DNA from: CAZNEZ01 sp964572475
Lineage (GTDB): Bacteria; Bacillota; Clostridia; Lachnospirales; Lachnospiraceae
NCBI GenBank assembly: GCA_964572475.1
Contig: CAZNEZ010000001.1
Coordinates: 1 to 64,000, forward strand
DNA: 64,000 nucleotides
Direction of reading: 5' to 3'
Part shown: piece by piece, positions 54,292 through 63,769 of the stretch
Layout: each line of letters opens with the position of its first letter
How positions within the stretch are numbered: the stretch's first letter is position 1
Notes under the pieces: generated by a model
What the model was told of the DNA's origin: nothing
What the model saw: the letters and a program-made list of their open reading frames with translations, nothing else
The model's database searches: none
Made by a program: the position numbers and the translations under genes

Positions 54292-56994
54292 GTGGCTTCA
54301 ACACAGAAAAAGAAGCCTGCAGCGAGAAGCAGAACTGGAACGAATACTAGAACTAAGACTAATAATAAGTCAAGGAGCAATTCTAAGTCAAATGCTAATG
54401 TTGCGCAGGCGAAACCAAAATATATACCAACTGAAAAGGAAATAAAGCTAAGGAATGAGATTAAATTACTTATAACATTAACAGTAACGATATTGTTATT
54501 TATAAGTAATTTTGGACTGTTACCACCGCTTGGAGATTACATAAGTGCATTTATGTTTGGCGTTTTTGGAATTATTGCTTATATTCTTCCAATCGTTATT
54601 TTTATAAGTGCAGCATTTTTGATATCTAACATCAATAACCGAAAAGCAATAATTAAGTTTATAGCAGGAGTAATCTTTGCAATATTCTTATGCTGTTTTT
54701 TACAGCTTTTATCAGATTCAGACCTTTCACTCAAAACATTGACAGATATCTATAGAGTATCGGCAAAAGAGAAGATAGGTGGAGGAATTGTTGGAGGAAT
54801 GTTTGCAAAGGCTCTAATTAATACAATAAGTGTAGCAGGTGCATATATTGTGGATATTCTAGTAATGATAATAGCAATGGTTGTTATTACCGAACGCTCA
54901 TTTATAGGAGGAGTTCAAAAGAGTAGCAAAAAAGTATATGAGACAGCAGCACAAGATGTATCTAAGATTAGAGAGACAGCCGAAAGAAGGCAACAGGATA
55001 AGGAATTTATGGCCAACCAGAGAGCTAAAAAGGTCGTAAAAGGTGTTGCAGTTGGAGTGCGAATTGAAGACCCAGATAAAGAATCTGATGAAATGCATGA
55101 GATTACTGAAGATTTTCCACATAGCAACATATACAGAGGTCATGTTGAGATTGATGATGATAATGAATTTAATAATATTGAAGCAGATGAGTCTTATAAT
55201 ACAGTAGCTGTGGAATCAAAAAGAACAGAGTATGTAAGAACACAAACAGGAGTTAAAGAGCCTGACATAGTAAAGAATAATAGAATAGAACTTGATAACT
55301 TGGAAGAAGATGGAGAGCTGTTTACTCCTAAAGAAAAAATCGAAGTTAGTGAGGCTGCACTTAACCAGATGAATAGAAAAGCATTTGCAACAGGAGGAAC
55401 AGCTATACATAAAGCTTCATCGGGTAATGAGCCAACTTCTAATACACCAGTATTTGAAGGCATACCAGAAGAACAGACAGTAAATACCATTACACCTAAA
55501 GTTTCAATTAAGAAATCTATAAATAAAGAATTTGTGCTTCCAAGTACATCGCTGCTTGCAAAAAGTACAATAAAGAAAAAGAATGGAGCGGATAGTGAAC
55601 TTAGAGCTACAGCAGCTAACCTCCAGAGAATTTTAGATGATTTTGGTGTAAAAGTTACAGTTAATAATTTCAGTAAAGGACCATCAGTTACGAGATATGA
55701 ACTACAACCTGAAACAGGAACAAAGGTTAGTAGAATAACGTCACTTTCTGATGATATTAAGCTTAATCTGGCAGCAGCTGATATAAGAATAGAGGCTCCG
55801 ATACCAGGTAAGGCGGCTGTGGGAATAGAGGTTCCTAACGCAACAAGAGAATCAGTTATGTTAAGAGACCTTATAGAATCAGAAGAACTTAGAAATAACA
55901 AGTCTAAGCTTGCATTTGCAGCAGGAAAAGATATTGCAGGTAAGGTAGTTGTTGCAGATATTGCCAAGATGCCACATATGCTTATTGCTGGAACTACAGG
56001 TTCAGGTAAGTCAGTATTTACTAACTCTATTATTATGAGCATTTTGTTTAGGGCGAAACCTTCAGAAGTTAAATTCATTATTATTGACCCTAAGGTGGTG
56101 GAATTTGGTGTTTATAATGGTATTCCTCATTTACTTCAGCCAGTAGTAACAGATGCAAGACTTGCATCTAATACCCTTAAATGGGCAGTTGCGGAGATGT
56201 CTGACAGATATAAGAAGTTTGCAGATATGAATGTCAGAGATTTAAAAGGATACAATGAAAAACTTGATACAATTAAGTATCAGCAGGGTGAAGAAAAGCC
56301 AGAGAAGCTTCCACAGATAGTTATTATTATCGACGAGCTTGCAGATCTTATGATGGCTGCTGCAAAAGAAGTTGAAGAATCAATTTGTCGTCTGGCACAG
56401 TTAGCAAGAGCTGCTGGAATTCATCTTGTCATAGCCACACAAAGACCTTCAGTTGATGTTGTAACCGGACTGATTAAAGCTAATATTCCGTCGAGAGTTG
56501 CACTTTTGGTTGCATCGGGAACTGATTCAAGAACAATAATTGATATGAATGGAGCTGAAAAGCTTCTTGGCAATGGAGATATGCTGTTTTATCCATCTGG
56601 GTATGTAAAACCAGTCAGACTTCAAGGAGCTTTTGTATCAGATGCTGAAGTTCAAAAAGTTGTCAACTACCTTTCAACAGAGGGGGGACAGGCAGAGTAT
56701 GATAAGAGCATTTCTGAATATGTATCTAGCGTACCCCAGCAACAGAATATAAGCGGCAGAGATGATAATAGCGGAAATGATGAATACTTTGAAGAAGCGG
56801 GAAGATTCGTAATAGAAAAGGATAAAGCTTCAACAAGTATGCTCCAAAGAATGTTCAAGATAGGATTTAATAGAGCTGGACGTATAATGGATCAGCTTTG
56901 TCAGGCTGGAGTGGTAGGAGAAGAAGAAGGAACAAAGCCTAGAAAAGTTCTAATGACTATGGTAGAATTTGAAGAATATATGAAGAATATTTAA
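54292..56994 (+). CDS. ftsK: DNA translocase FtsK/SpoIIIE
   Basis: FtsK moves chromosomal DNA through the division or sporulation septum. The 900-residue protein starts with GTG 54292 behind AGGAGGGG, has a basic N-terminus, four membrane helices (about 55-200), a linker (about 205-440), the motor with Walker A GTTGSGKS and Walker B IIIDELADLMMAA, and a C-terminal gamma winged helix (RMFKIGFNRAGRIMDQLCQA). The linker is longer than in many Firmicutes. uppP lies upstream, fhs downstream. Confidence 0.95.
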   Translation: MASTQKKKPAARSRTGTNTRTKTNNKSRSNSKSNANVAQAKPKYIPTEKEIKLRNEIKLLITLTVTILLFISNFGLLPPLGDYISAFMFGVFGIIAYILPIVIFISAAFLISNINNRKAIIKFIAGVIFAIFLCCFLQLLSDSDLSLKTLTDIYRVSAKEKIGGGIVGGMFAKALINTISVAGAYIVDILVMIIAMVVITERSFIGGVQKSSKKVYETAAQDVSKIRETAERRQQDKEFMANQRAKKVVKGVAVGVRIEDPDKESDEMHEITEDFPHSNIYRGHVEIDDDNEFNNIEADESYNTVAVESKRTEYVRTQTGVKEPDIVKNNRIELDNLEEDGELFTPKEKIEVSEAALNQMNRKAFATGGTAIHKASSGNEPTSNTPVFEGIPEEQTVNTITPKVSIKKSINKEFVLPSTSLLAKSTIKKKNGADSELRATAANLQRILDDFGVKVTVNNFSKGPSVTRYELQPETGTKVSRITSLSDDIKLNLAAADIRIEAPIPGKAAVGIEVPNATRESVMLRDLIESEELRNNKSKLAFAAGKDIAGKVVVADIAKMPHMLIAGTTGSGKSVFTNSIIMSILFRAKPSEVKFIIIDPKVVEFGVYNGIPHLLQPVVTDARLASNTLKWAVAEMSDRYKKFADMNVRDLKGYNEKLDTIKYQQGEEKPEKLPQIVIIIDELADLMMAAAKEVEESICRLAQLARAAGIHLVIATQRPSVDVVTGLIKANIPSRVALLVASGTDSRTIIDMNGAEKLLGNGDMLFYPSGYVKPVRLQGAFVSDAEVQKVVNYLSTEGGQAEYDKSISEYVSSVPQQQNISGRDDNSGNDEYFEEAGRFVIEKDKASTSMLQRMFKIGFNRAGRIMDQLCQAGVVGEEEGTKPRKVLMTMVEFEEYMKNI

Positions 56995-57049
56995 TATAAT
57001 CAAATATACGAATAAGCGCGATGCACTAGCGCAGAAATGAGGTTTAGAA

Positions 57050-58720
57050 ATGAAGACAGATATTGAAATCGCACAGGAAGCTAAGATGTTACCAATTAAG
57101 GAGGTAGCTGCTAAGTTAGGAATAACTGAGGATGACCTCGAATTATATGGTAAATACAAAGCAAAATTTGCTGATGAATACTGGGAGAAGATTAAAGATA
57201 ATAAGGACGGTAAACTTGTACTTGTTACAGCTATTAATCCTACACCAGCAGGTGAAGGAAAAACAACAACAACAGTAGGAATTGGTGAAGCACTTGGAAG
57301 ACTCAATAAAAAAGCTGTAATTGCTCTTAGAGAACCTTCACTTGGACCTTGTTTCGGTATTAAAGGAGGAGCAGCAGGAGGCGGATATGCACAGGTTGTT
57401 CCTATGGAAGATTTGAACCTTCATTTTACAGGCGATTTTCATGCTATAACTTCAGCTAATAACTTATTGGCAGCAATTCTTGACAATCATATTCAGCAGG
57501 GCAATGAACTTCAGATAGATACAAGACAGATAGTTTGGAAAAGATGTCTTGATATGAATGATAGAGTACTTCGTAATATTGTAGTTGGGCTTGGAAACAA
57601 GATGGATGGTGTGGTAAGAGAAGACCATTTTGTTATAACAGTGGCTTCAGAGATTATGGCTATTCTCTGTCTTGCAGATGATATGCATGACCTAAAGCAG
57701 AGATTAAGCAGGATAATTGTAGCTTACAATTTTGCAGGAGAACCTGTAACAGCAGGACAGTTAAATGCTACAGGAGCTATGGCTGCATTGTTAAAAGATG
57801 CAATTAAGCCAAATCTTATTCAGACAGTGGAGAATACACCAGCTATAGTACATGGCGGACCATTTGCTAATATTGCTCATGGCTGTAACTCAGTCAGGGC
57901 AACTAAAATGGCGCTTAAGATGTCAGATTATGTTATTACTGAGGCAGGTTTTGGCGCTGACCTTGGAGCTGAAAAGTTTCTTGATATCAAATGCCGAAAA
58001 GCTAATTTAAAGCCAGATGCAATTGTATTAGTTGCTACAATAAGGGCTCTTAAGTACAATGGTGGAGTACCTAAGAATGAACTTGTATCAGAGAATCTTG
58101 CTGCTCTTAAAAAGGGTATTGTTAATCTTGAAAAGCATATTGAGAATCTTCAAAAGTACAATGTTCCAATTATTGTAACATTGAACTCATTTGTAACAGA
58201 TTCAAAGGAAGAGAATGCTTTTGTTAAGAAGTTCTGTGAAGACAGAGGCTGCGAGTTTGCTCTCTCAGAAGTATGGGAGAAAGGTGGAGAAGGTGGAATA
58301 GAACTTGCTAATAAGCTTATATATACTCTTGAACATAAAAAGAGTGATTTCAAATTATTATATGAAGATAATTTATCACTTGAAGATAAGATTAGTACAA
58401 TAGCAACTGAGATATATGGAGCAGATCAGGTAACATATTCAGCAGCAGCAGCTAAGTCACTTAAGAAGATTACAGAGATGGGATTTTCTAATCTTCCAGT
58501 TTGTATGGCAAAAACACAGTATTCATTATCAGATGATCAGACAAAGCTTGGCAGACCAACTGGATTTGATATAAATGTAAGAGAAGTATATATTTCAGCC
58601 GGAGCTGGATTTGTAGTAGCTGTTACAGGCTCAATTATGACAATGCCAGGACTTCCTAAACGTCCGGCCGCCTATGGTATTGATGTAAATGATAATGGAG
58701 TTATTACAGGATTATTTTAA
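57050..58720 (+). CDS. fhs: Formate-tetrahydrofolate ligase
   Basis: The enzyme makes 10-formyl-THF from formate, THF and ATP. The 556-residue protein is full length, with PTPAGEGKTTTTVGIGEAL as the P-loop and EPSLGPCFGIKGGAAGGGYAQ. It shares the one-carbon pathway with folD, which lies 2 kb downstream beyond the DapF-MurE fusion. A terminator-like hairpin follows. Confidence 0.97.
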   Translation: MKTDIEIAQEAKMLPIKEVAAKLGITEDDLELYGKYKAKFADEYWEKIKDNKDGKLVLVTAINPTPAGEGKTTTTVGIGEALGRLNKKAVIALREPSLGPCFGIKGGAAGGGYAQVVPMEDLNLHFTGDFHAITSANNLLAAILDNHIQQGNELQIDTRQIVWKRCLDMNDRVLRNIVVGLGNKMDGVVREDHFVITVASEIMAILCLADDMHDLKQRLSRIIVAYNFAGEPVTAGQLNATGAMAALLKDAIKPNLIQTVENTPAIVHGGPFANIAHGCNSVRATKMALKMSDYVITEAGFGADLGAEKFLDIKCRKANLKPDAIVLVATIRALKYNGGVPKNELVSENLAALKKGIVNLEKHIENLQKYNVPIIVTLNSFVTDSKEENAFVKKFCEDRGCEFALSEVWEKGGEGGIELANKLIYTLEHKKSDFKLLYEDNLSLEDKISTIATEIYGADQVTYSAAAAKSLKKITEMGFSNLPVCMAKTQYSLSDDQTKLGRPTGFDINVREVYISAGAGFVVAVTGSIMTMPGLPKRPAAYGIDVNDNGVITGLF

Positions 58721-58779
58721 ATGTCATAAATTTATTATTAAAATAATAAGTATATTAATTAAATATTATGTATCCAATG

Positions 58780-58825
58780 GCACTATTCGCTCATATTGTA
58801 TAGTATGAGATGAATAGTGCTTTTT
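58780..58825 (+). terminator. Terminator of fhs overlapping the leader of the DapF-MurE fusion gene
   Basis: GCACTATTC (58780-58788) pairs perfectly with GAATAGTGC (58812-58820), with an inner TCATA/TATGA, and TTTTT follows at once. The GGAAGGTGGG ribosome site begins right at the end of the T-run, so the hairpin could also attenuate the fusion gene. Confidence 0.8.
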
Positions 58826-58843
58826 GGAAGGTGGGAAAATGTA

Positions 58844-60652
58844 GTGGTATTTTATAAGATGCACGGATTGTCAAATGACTACATATTTATGGATTGCTTT
58901 AAGCAGCCCGTTGAAGAACCTAAAGAATTAGCTAAAAAACTTAGTCTTAGGCATACATCAGTAGGAGCTGATGGACTTATTCTTATATGTCCGTCTTTTG
59001 TTGCTGATTGTAAGATGGTAATGTACAATGCAGATGGCTCCGAGGGAAAAATGTGTGGTAATGGAATAAGGTGTGTAGGTAAATATGTTTATGAAAAAGG
59101 AATTGTGACAAAGAAAAACATAAGTGTTGAGACAGCAAGTGGGATAAAACATATCTATCTAACAGTAAGTGGAGGTAAAGTTATACTAGTTAAAGTTGAT
59201 TTAGGAATACCAGAATTTTTTCCAGCTAAAATACCTATAATAGATGAATTAGAAGAGGATTCATTTATAAGAAGAAGGATAATGATACCATCTGGAGAGG
59301 AAATTAATGCTGGAGCTACTGCGATAATCATATCAGAGAGTGAAAAACTAAAAGTAATACATAAGGTCAATCAGTTGATTGCTAAACAAGGTATATTGAA
59401 TAAAAGTTTTACAATAATTGCAGTTGATAATACCAGAAGAGTTCTTTCTTTAATTGCTCAGCAGTTTTATAAAAGACCTGCTGGACGTTTAATATTAATA
59501 GGAATTACAGGAACTAAGGGTAAGACAACTACAAGCTGGTATCTGAGAGAAATATTGATGCATGCGGGCTTTGGAGTGGGTGTTATTGGTACACTTGGAG
59601 TGTATATAAATGATGCTTATTATGAAACGAAGAATACTACACCAGAGTCAATAGATATACAAAAGTATTTATTTAAAATGGTTGAACAAGGGGTAACCTA
59701 TGTTATAATAGAGGTGTCGTCTCAAGCACTAAAGTATGATAGAATATTCGGAATGAGGCTTTCTTATGGTATATTTACTAATATATCTCATGATCATATT
59801 GGAATCAATGAGCATAAGGACATGAATGAATATATGTATTGCAAAAGCTTACTTTTTAAGCAGTGTGAAATAGGTGTATTCAACCTCGATGATGAACGAT
59901 TTGACCAGATTAAGAGAGGTGCTGAATGTATAATTACCACATTTGGCATAGCTAATAAGTCAATGCTTAGCGCATATAATATCCGATATATTAAGGATAC
60001 TATGCAGGTTAAATTCGATACCAAAGGTATAATCAGGAATACATTTACAATAAATGCAATAGGGCTTGTGAATGTATATAATGCTTTAGCCGCAATAATC
60101 ATTGCTGTATTTGAGAATATCGAATATAAGTACATAAGCAGGGCAATGCTTACGGTTAATGTTGCAGGAAGAGGAGAATGTATTAATATTCCTGAAGCTA
60201 TCGGCGGTGGCAGAATTATTATTGATTATGCGCATAATGCTGAGAGCATGAGGCAGATGTTTGAGGAAGCCAAAAGGTACTGCGATGGAAGAATTATTTC
60301 AGTATTTGGATGTGGAGGGAACCGTTCAGTTGTTAGAAGATACGAAATGGGTGAGATATCTGGAGAATATGCGGATATTACGGTAGTGACTGATGATAAT
60401 CCAAGAGATGAAGATAATTTAAGCATTATTAACGACATATGTAAGGGTATTAAAAAGACAGATGGAAGTTATGTTATAATACCAGATAGGCGAGAGGCAA
60501 TAAGCCATGCAATAAGCATAACAGATAAGAATTCGGTTATATTATTACTGGGTAAAGGACATGAAAATTACCAGGAAATCAAAGGTATAAGAACACCATT
60601 TGATGAAAGGTTAATTATAGATGAGATAATCAAAGAAAAACAAAATAAATAA
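58844..60652 (+). CDS. DapF N-terminal domain fused to MurE-type ligase
   Basis: The 602-residue protein starts at GTG 58844 (AGGTGGG 8 nt upstream). Residues 4-130 match the first domain of diaminopimelate epimerase: KMHGLSNDYIFMDCF, VGADGLILI and NADGSEGKMCGNGIRC with the active-site Cys71. The second DapF domain and its Cys are absent. From about residue 150 it is MurE: the end of the N-domain (AGATAIIISESEK, FYKRPAGRLILIGI), P-loop GTKGKTTT (about 223-230), ISHDHIGINEHKDMNEYM and TDDNPRDED, the meso-DAP-type motif. The first 50 residues of a usual MurE, with UDP contacts, are missing. It probably acts as a ligase, not as an epimerase. Confidence 0.85.
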   Translation: MVFYKMHGLSNDYIFMDCFKQPVEEPKELAKKLSLRHTSVGADGLILICPSFVADCKMVMYNADGSEGKMCGNGIRCVGKYVYEKGIVTKKNISVETASGIKHIYLTVSGGKVILVKVDLGIPEFFPAKIPIIDELEEDSFIRRRIMIPSGEEINAGATAIIISESEKLKVIHKVNQLIAKQGILNKSFTIIAVDNTRRVLSLIAQQFYKRPAGRLILIGITGTKGKTTTSWYLREILMHAGFGVGVIGTLGVYINDAYYETKNTTPESIDIQKYLFKMVEQGVTYVIIEVSSQALKYDRIFGMRLSYGIFTNISHDHIGINEHKDMNEYMYCKSLLFKQCEIGVFNLDDERFDQIKRGAECIITTFGIANKSMLSAYNIRYIKDTMQVKFDTKGIIRNTFTINAIGLVNVYNALAAIIIAVFENIEYKYISRAMLTVNVAGRGECINIPEAIGGGRIIIDYAHNAESMRQMFEEAKRYCDGRIISVFGCGGNRSVVRRYEMGEISGEYADITVVTDDNPRDEDNLSIINDICKGIKKTDGSYVIIPDRREAISHAISITDKNSVILLLGKGHENYQEIKGIRTPFDERLIIDEIIKEKQNK

Positions 60653-60668
60653 ACGGAGGATTAAAAAC

Positions 60669-61514
60669 ATGACAACACTAATAGATGGAAAGAAGATATC
60701 AGCAGAGATTAAAGATGAGCTTAAAGTTAAGGCAGCAGAATATAAAGCGGCTGGTATAGAGATTACACTTGCAGTTATTCAGGTAGGTAGCGACCCAGCT
60801 AGTTCTGTGTATGTAGGCAATAAGAAAAAAGCCTGTGCCTATGTGGGAATTAATTCATTAAGTTATGAGCTTGAGGAGAAAACTACAGAAGCTGAATTAT
60901 TAGAATTAATTAATGAGCTTAACAAAAGAGCCGATGTTAATGGAATATTAGTACAGCTTCCATTACCAAAGCATATTAATGAAGATAAGGTAATTAAGAG
61001 TATTTCGCCACTAAAGGATGTAGATGGATTTCATCCTATGAATGTAGGTGCTCTAACTATAGGAGAAAAGGGATTTGTATCATGTACACCATATGGAATT
61101 ATTCAGCTTCTTAAGAGGACTGGAATAGATATTAATGGAAAAGAATGTGTAGTAGTAGGCAGAAGTAATATAGTTGGAAAACCTATGGCGCTGTTACTGT
61201 TAAGAGAAAATGGAACTGTAACAATTGCACATTCAAGGACTAAGGACCTTAAAGAAGTTACAAGAAGGGCTGACATACTTGTAGTAGCTATAGGAAAGCC
61301 TAAATTCATAACAGAAGAATATGTTAAAGACGGCGCAGTTGTTATTGATGTAGGAATCCATAGGAATGAGGAGAATAAGCTTTGTGGAGATGTTGATTTT
61401 GATAAAGTTGCTCCAAAATGTTTAGCAATTACACCTGTACCTGGAGGAGTTGGACCTATGACAATAGCTATGCTTATGAATAACTGTATTGAAAGTGTAG
61501 AATTACAAAAATAA
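60669..61514 (+). CDS. folD: Bifunctional methylene-THF dehydrogenase/cyclohydrolase FolD
   Basis: FolD interconverts methylene-, methenyl- and formyl-THF. The 281-residue protein has QVGSDPASSVYVGNKKKAC with the catalytic Lys, GILVQLPLPKHI, the NADP-binding VVGRSNIVGKPMA, and TPVPGGVGPMTIAMLM. GGAGG precedes the ATG. It complements fhs and is co-directional with the DapF-MurE fusion, 16 nt upstream, and with priA, 10 nt downstream. Confidence 0.97.
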   Translation: MTTLIDGKKISAEIKDELKVKAAEYKAAGIEITLAVIQVGSDPASSVYVGNKKKACAYVGINSLSYELEEKTTEAELLELINELNKRADVNGILVQLPLPKHINEDKVIKSISPLKDVDGFHPMNVGALTIGEKGFVSCTPYGIIQLLKRTGIDINGKECVVVGRSNIVGKPMALLLLRENGTVTIAHSRTKDLKEVTRRADILVVAIGKPKFITEEYVKDGAVVIDVGIHRNEENKLCGDVDFDKVAPKCLAITPVPGGVGPMTIAMLMNNCIESVELQK

Positions 61515-61524
61515 GGAGTAAATA

Positions 61525-63753
61525 GTGTTCGCGAATATTATTGTGGATATTTCCCACGAAAAACTTGATAAGACATTTCAGTATAAGATACCAGATAGTC
61601 TTCTTAGCGAGATAGAGCCAGGAGTGCAGGTTTATATTCCGTTTGGTAGTGCAAACAGATTGATTAAGGGATATGTTACACAGGTTACAGATATTGCTGA
61701 GTTTGATGAGAGCAGATTAAAGGAAGTTAATAGTATTGTACCAGGAAGTCTTTCGATAGAATCACGGCTTATTAAGCTTGCGGCATGGATAAGACAGAAT
61801 TATGGTGGAACCATGAATCAGGCTCTTAAGACAGTTATACCTATTAAAAAAAAGGTCAATAACAAGGTACATAAGACAATAAAGCTAAAGCTGGGTAAAG
61901 AGCAGGCAGAGAGTGAGTTAGCTAAAGCTGCTAAAAGTAAGTCAACTACAGCGAGAGCCAGATTACTTCAGGAATTAATCAATTTGAATCAGATAGATTA
62001 TGATGTAGTTATAGGAAAGCTTTCCATATCATCTTCAACTATAAAGGCTATGGAAAGACTGGATATGATAGATGTTATTAGTACAACTTTATACAGGAAT
62101 CCAGTTCAGATTGAAAACTCTACAGCGTATGATATTGAATTAAATGAAGAACAGTCACAGGTTGTAGATGATATTTACACATCTGATAAGAGAGTTCATC
62201 TTATTCATGGAGTCACAGGAAGTGGAAAAACAGAAGTATATATTGAACTTATTTCCAAAGTAATATCAGAGGGAAGACAGGCAATAGTACTGATTCCTGA
62301 GATAGCACTTACATATCAGACGGTTATGAGATTCTATAGAAAGTTTGGCGATAAGGTCAGTATTATTAATTCACGTTTATCAGGTGGAGAACGCTTTGAT
62401 CAGTTTGAAAGAGCTAAAAAGGGCGATATAGATATAATGATTGGACCGAGATCAGCATTGTTTACACCTTTTGAAAAACTGGGACTTATTATTATAGATG
62501 AAGAACATGAAGGTGCATATAAGAGTGAGAATGTTCCTAAATATCACGCAAGAGAGACTGCTATAAAGATTGCAGAGATGACAGATTCTAAGGTGGTACT
62601 TGGTTCAGCAACACCTTCAATAGAAGCTTATTACCAAACAGGTACGGGTGAATATGTACTGCATCGTTTATTAAGCAGAGCTAAGAATGCAGCATTACCA
62701 GAGGTTACAGTAGTAGATCTTAGAGAAGAGTTAAAAAAAGGTAATAAATCCATATTTAGTGAGAAACTTGATGAACTTATAAGGGACAGGCTTAGTAAAC
62801 ATCAGCAGATAATGATATTTATTAATAGAAGAGGATACGCGGGATTTGTATCATGCAGAGCTTGCGGTAAGGCTATGAAATGTCCACATTGCGATGTTTC
62901 ACTTACAGCGCATATGTCAAAAGGAAAGGTCGGTTATTTGAAATGTCATTATTGCGGATATGAGATAGCAATGCCTGATACCTGCCCTGAATGTGGCTCT
63001 AAATATATAGCAACTTTTGGAACTGGCACACAAAAAGTTGAAGAAATGATTAGAAAACAGTATAATAGTGCAAGAGTTCTTAGAATGGATTTGGATACGA
63101 CATCAACAAAAGATGGACATGAAAGGATTTTAGCGGCATTTGCTAATCATGAAGCAGATATTCTTATTGGAACTCAGATGATTGTTAAAGGACATGATTT
63201 TCCAAACGTAACCTTAGTAGGTGTAGTGGCGGCAGATTTATCTTTATATGCTTCTGATTACAGAGCAACAGAGAGAACATTTGAATTGCTTACTCAGGCA
63301 GCAGGACGCGCGGGAAGAGGCACAGAAGCGGGTAATGTTATTATTCAGACATACAGTCCTGATAATTATGGAGTAATAACAGCCAGTAATCAGGATTACG
63401 AGAGCTTTTATGAGCAGGAGATAGCATATAGAAGTATTATGCAGTATCCACCCTTTGCTAATATGTTAGCAATACTTATATCTTCTAAGAATGAAAAAGA
63501 AGGAGAAATAGCATCAAATTATTTAAAAGACATAATTTGTTCAAATAAATCTGATAAAATGATGCTTATCGGTCCGACAGAAGCTGCAATATCAAAGATT
63601 AATGATATTTACAGGAAGGTAATATACCTAAAAGAACCTGATTATGCAGAGCTTGTCAGAATAAAGAATATAATAGATGGAAGAATATTTTATGAAGAAT
63701 GTCTTAAAAAAGTAAGCATTCAGTTTGATTTTACCCCATTAGGGAATTACTAA
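61525..63753 (+). CDS. priA: Primosomal helicase PriA
   Basis: PriA restarts stalled replication forks. The 742-residue protein starts with GTG 61525 behind AAGGAG. It has the N-terminal DNA-binding domain (about 1-190), Walker A in GVTGSGKTEVY, Walker B DEEHEGAYK, a zinc-binding insert with CRACGKAMKCPHC and CHYCGYEIAMPDTCPEC, and GTQMIVKGHDFPNV plus TQAAGRAGRG in the second helicase lobe. Length is normal. The def gene begins 16 nt downstream. Confidence 0.97.
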   Translation: MFANIIVDISHEKLDKTFQYKIPDSLLSEIEPGVQVYIPFGSANRLIKGYVTQVTDIAEFDESRLKEVNSIVPGSLSIESRLIKLAAWIRQNYGGTMNQALKTVIPIKKKVNNKVHKTIKLKLGKEQAESELAKAAKSKSTTARARLLQELINLNQIDYDVVIGKLSISSSTIKAMERLDMIDVISTTLYRNPVQIENSTAYDIELNEEQSQVVDDIYTSDKRVHLIHGVTGSGKTEVYIELISKVISEGRQAIVLIPEIALTYQTVMRFYRKFGDKVSIINSRLSGGERFDQFERAKKGDIDIMIGPRSALFTPFEKLGLIIIDEEHEGAYKSENVPKYHARETAIKIAEMTDSKVVLGSATPSIEAYYQTGTGEYVLHRLLSRAKNAALPEVTVVDLREELKKGNKSIFSEKLDELIRDRLSKHQQIMIFINRRGYAGFVSCRACGKAMKCPHCDVSLTAHMSKGKVGYLKCHYCGYEIAMPDTCPECGSKYIATFGTGTQKVEEMIRKQYNSARVLRMDLDTTSTKDGHERILAAFANHEADILIGTQMIVKGHDFPNVTLVGVVAADLSLYASDYRATERTFELLTQAAGRAGRGTEAGNVIIQTYSPDNYGVITASNQDYESFYEQEIAYRSIMQYPPFANMLAILISSKNEKEGEIASNYLKDIICSNKSDKMMLIGPTEAAISKINDIYRKVIYLKEPDYAELVRIKNIIDGRIFYEECLKKVSIQFDFTPLGNY

Positions 63754-63769
63754 AACGGAGGAAGAAAAT

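Noticed and set aside
55194..56078. Long reverse-strand frame opposite ftsK
   Set aside because: It mirrors the FtsK linker and motor codons, and no domain is seen in it.
59155..59370. Reading frame break at the DapF/MurE junction
   Set aside because: The plus frame is continuous across the junction, so there is no sign of a frameshift inside the window.
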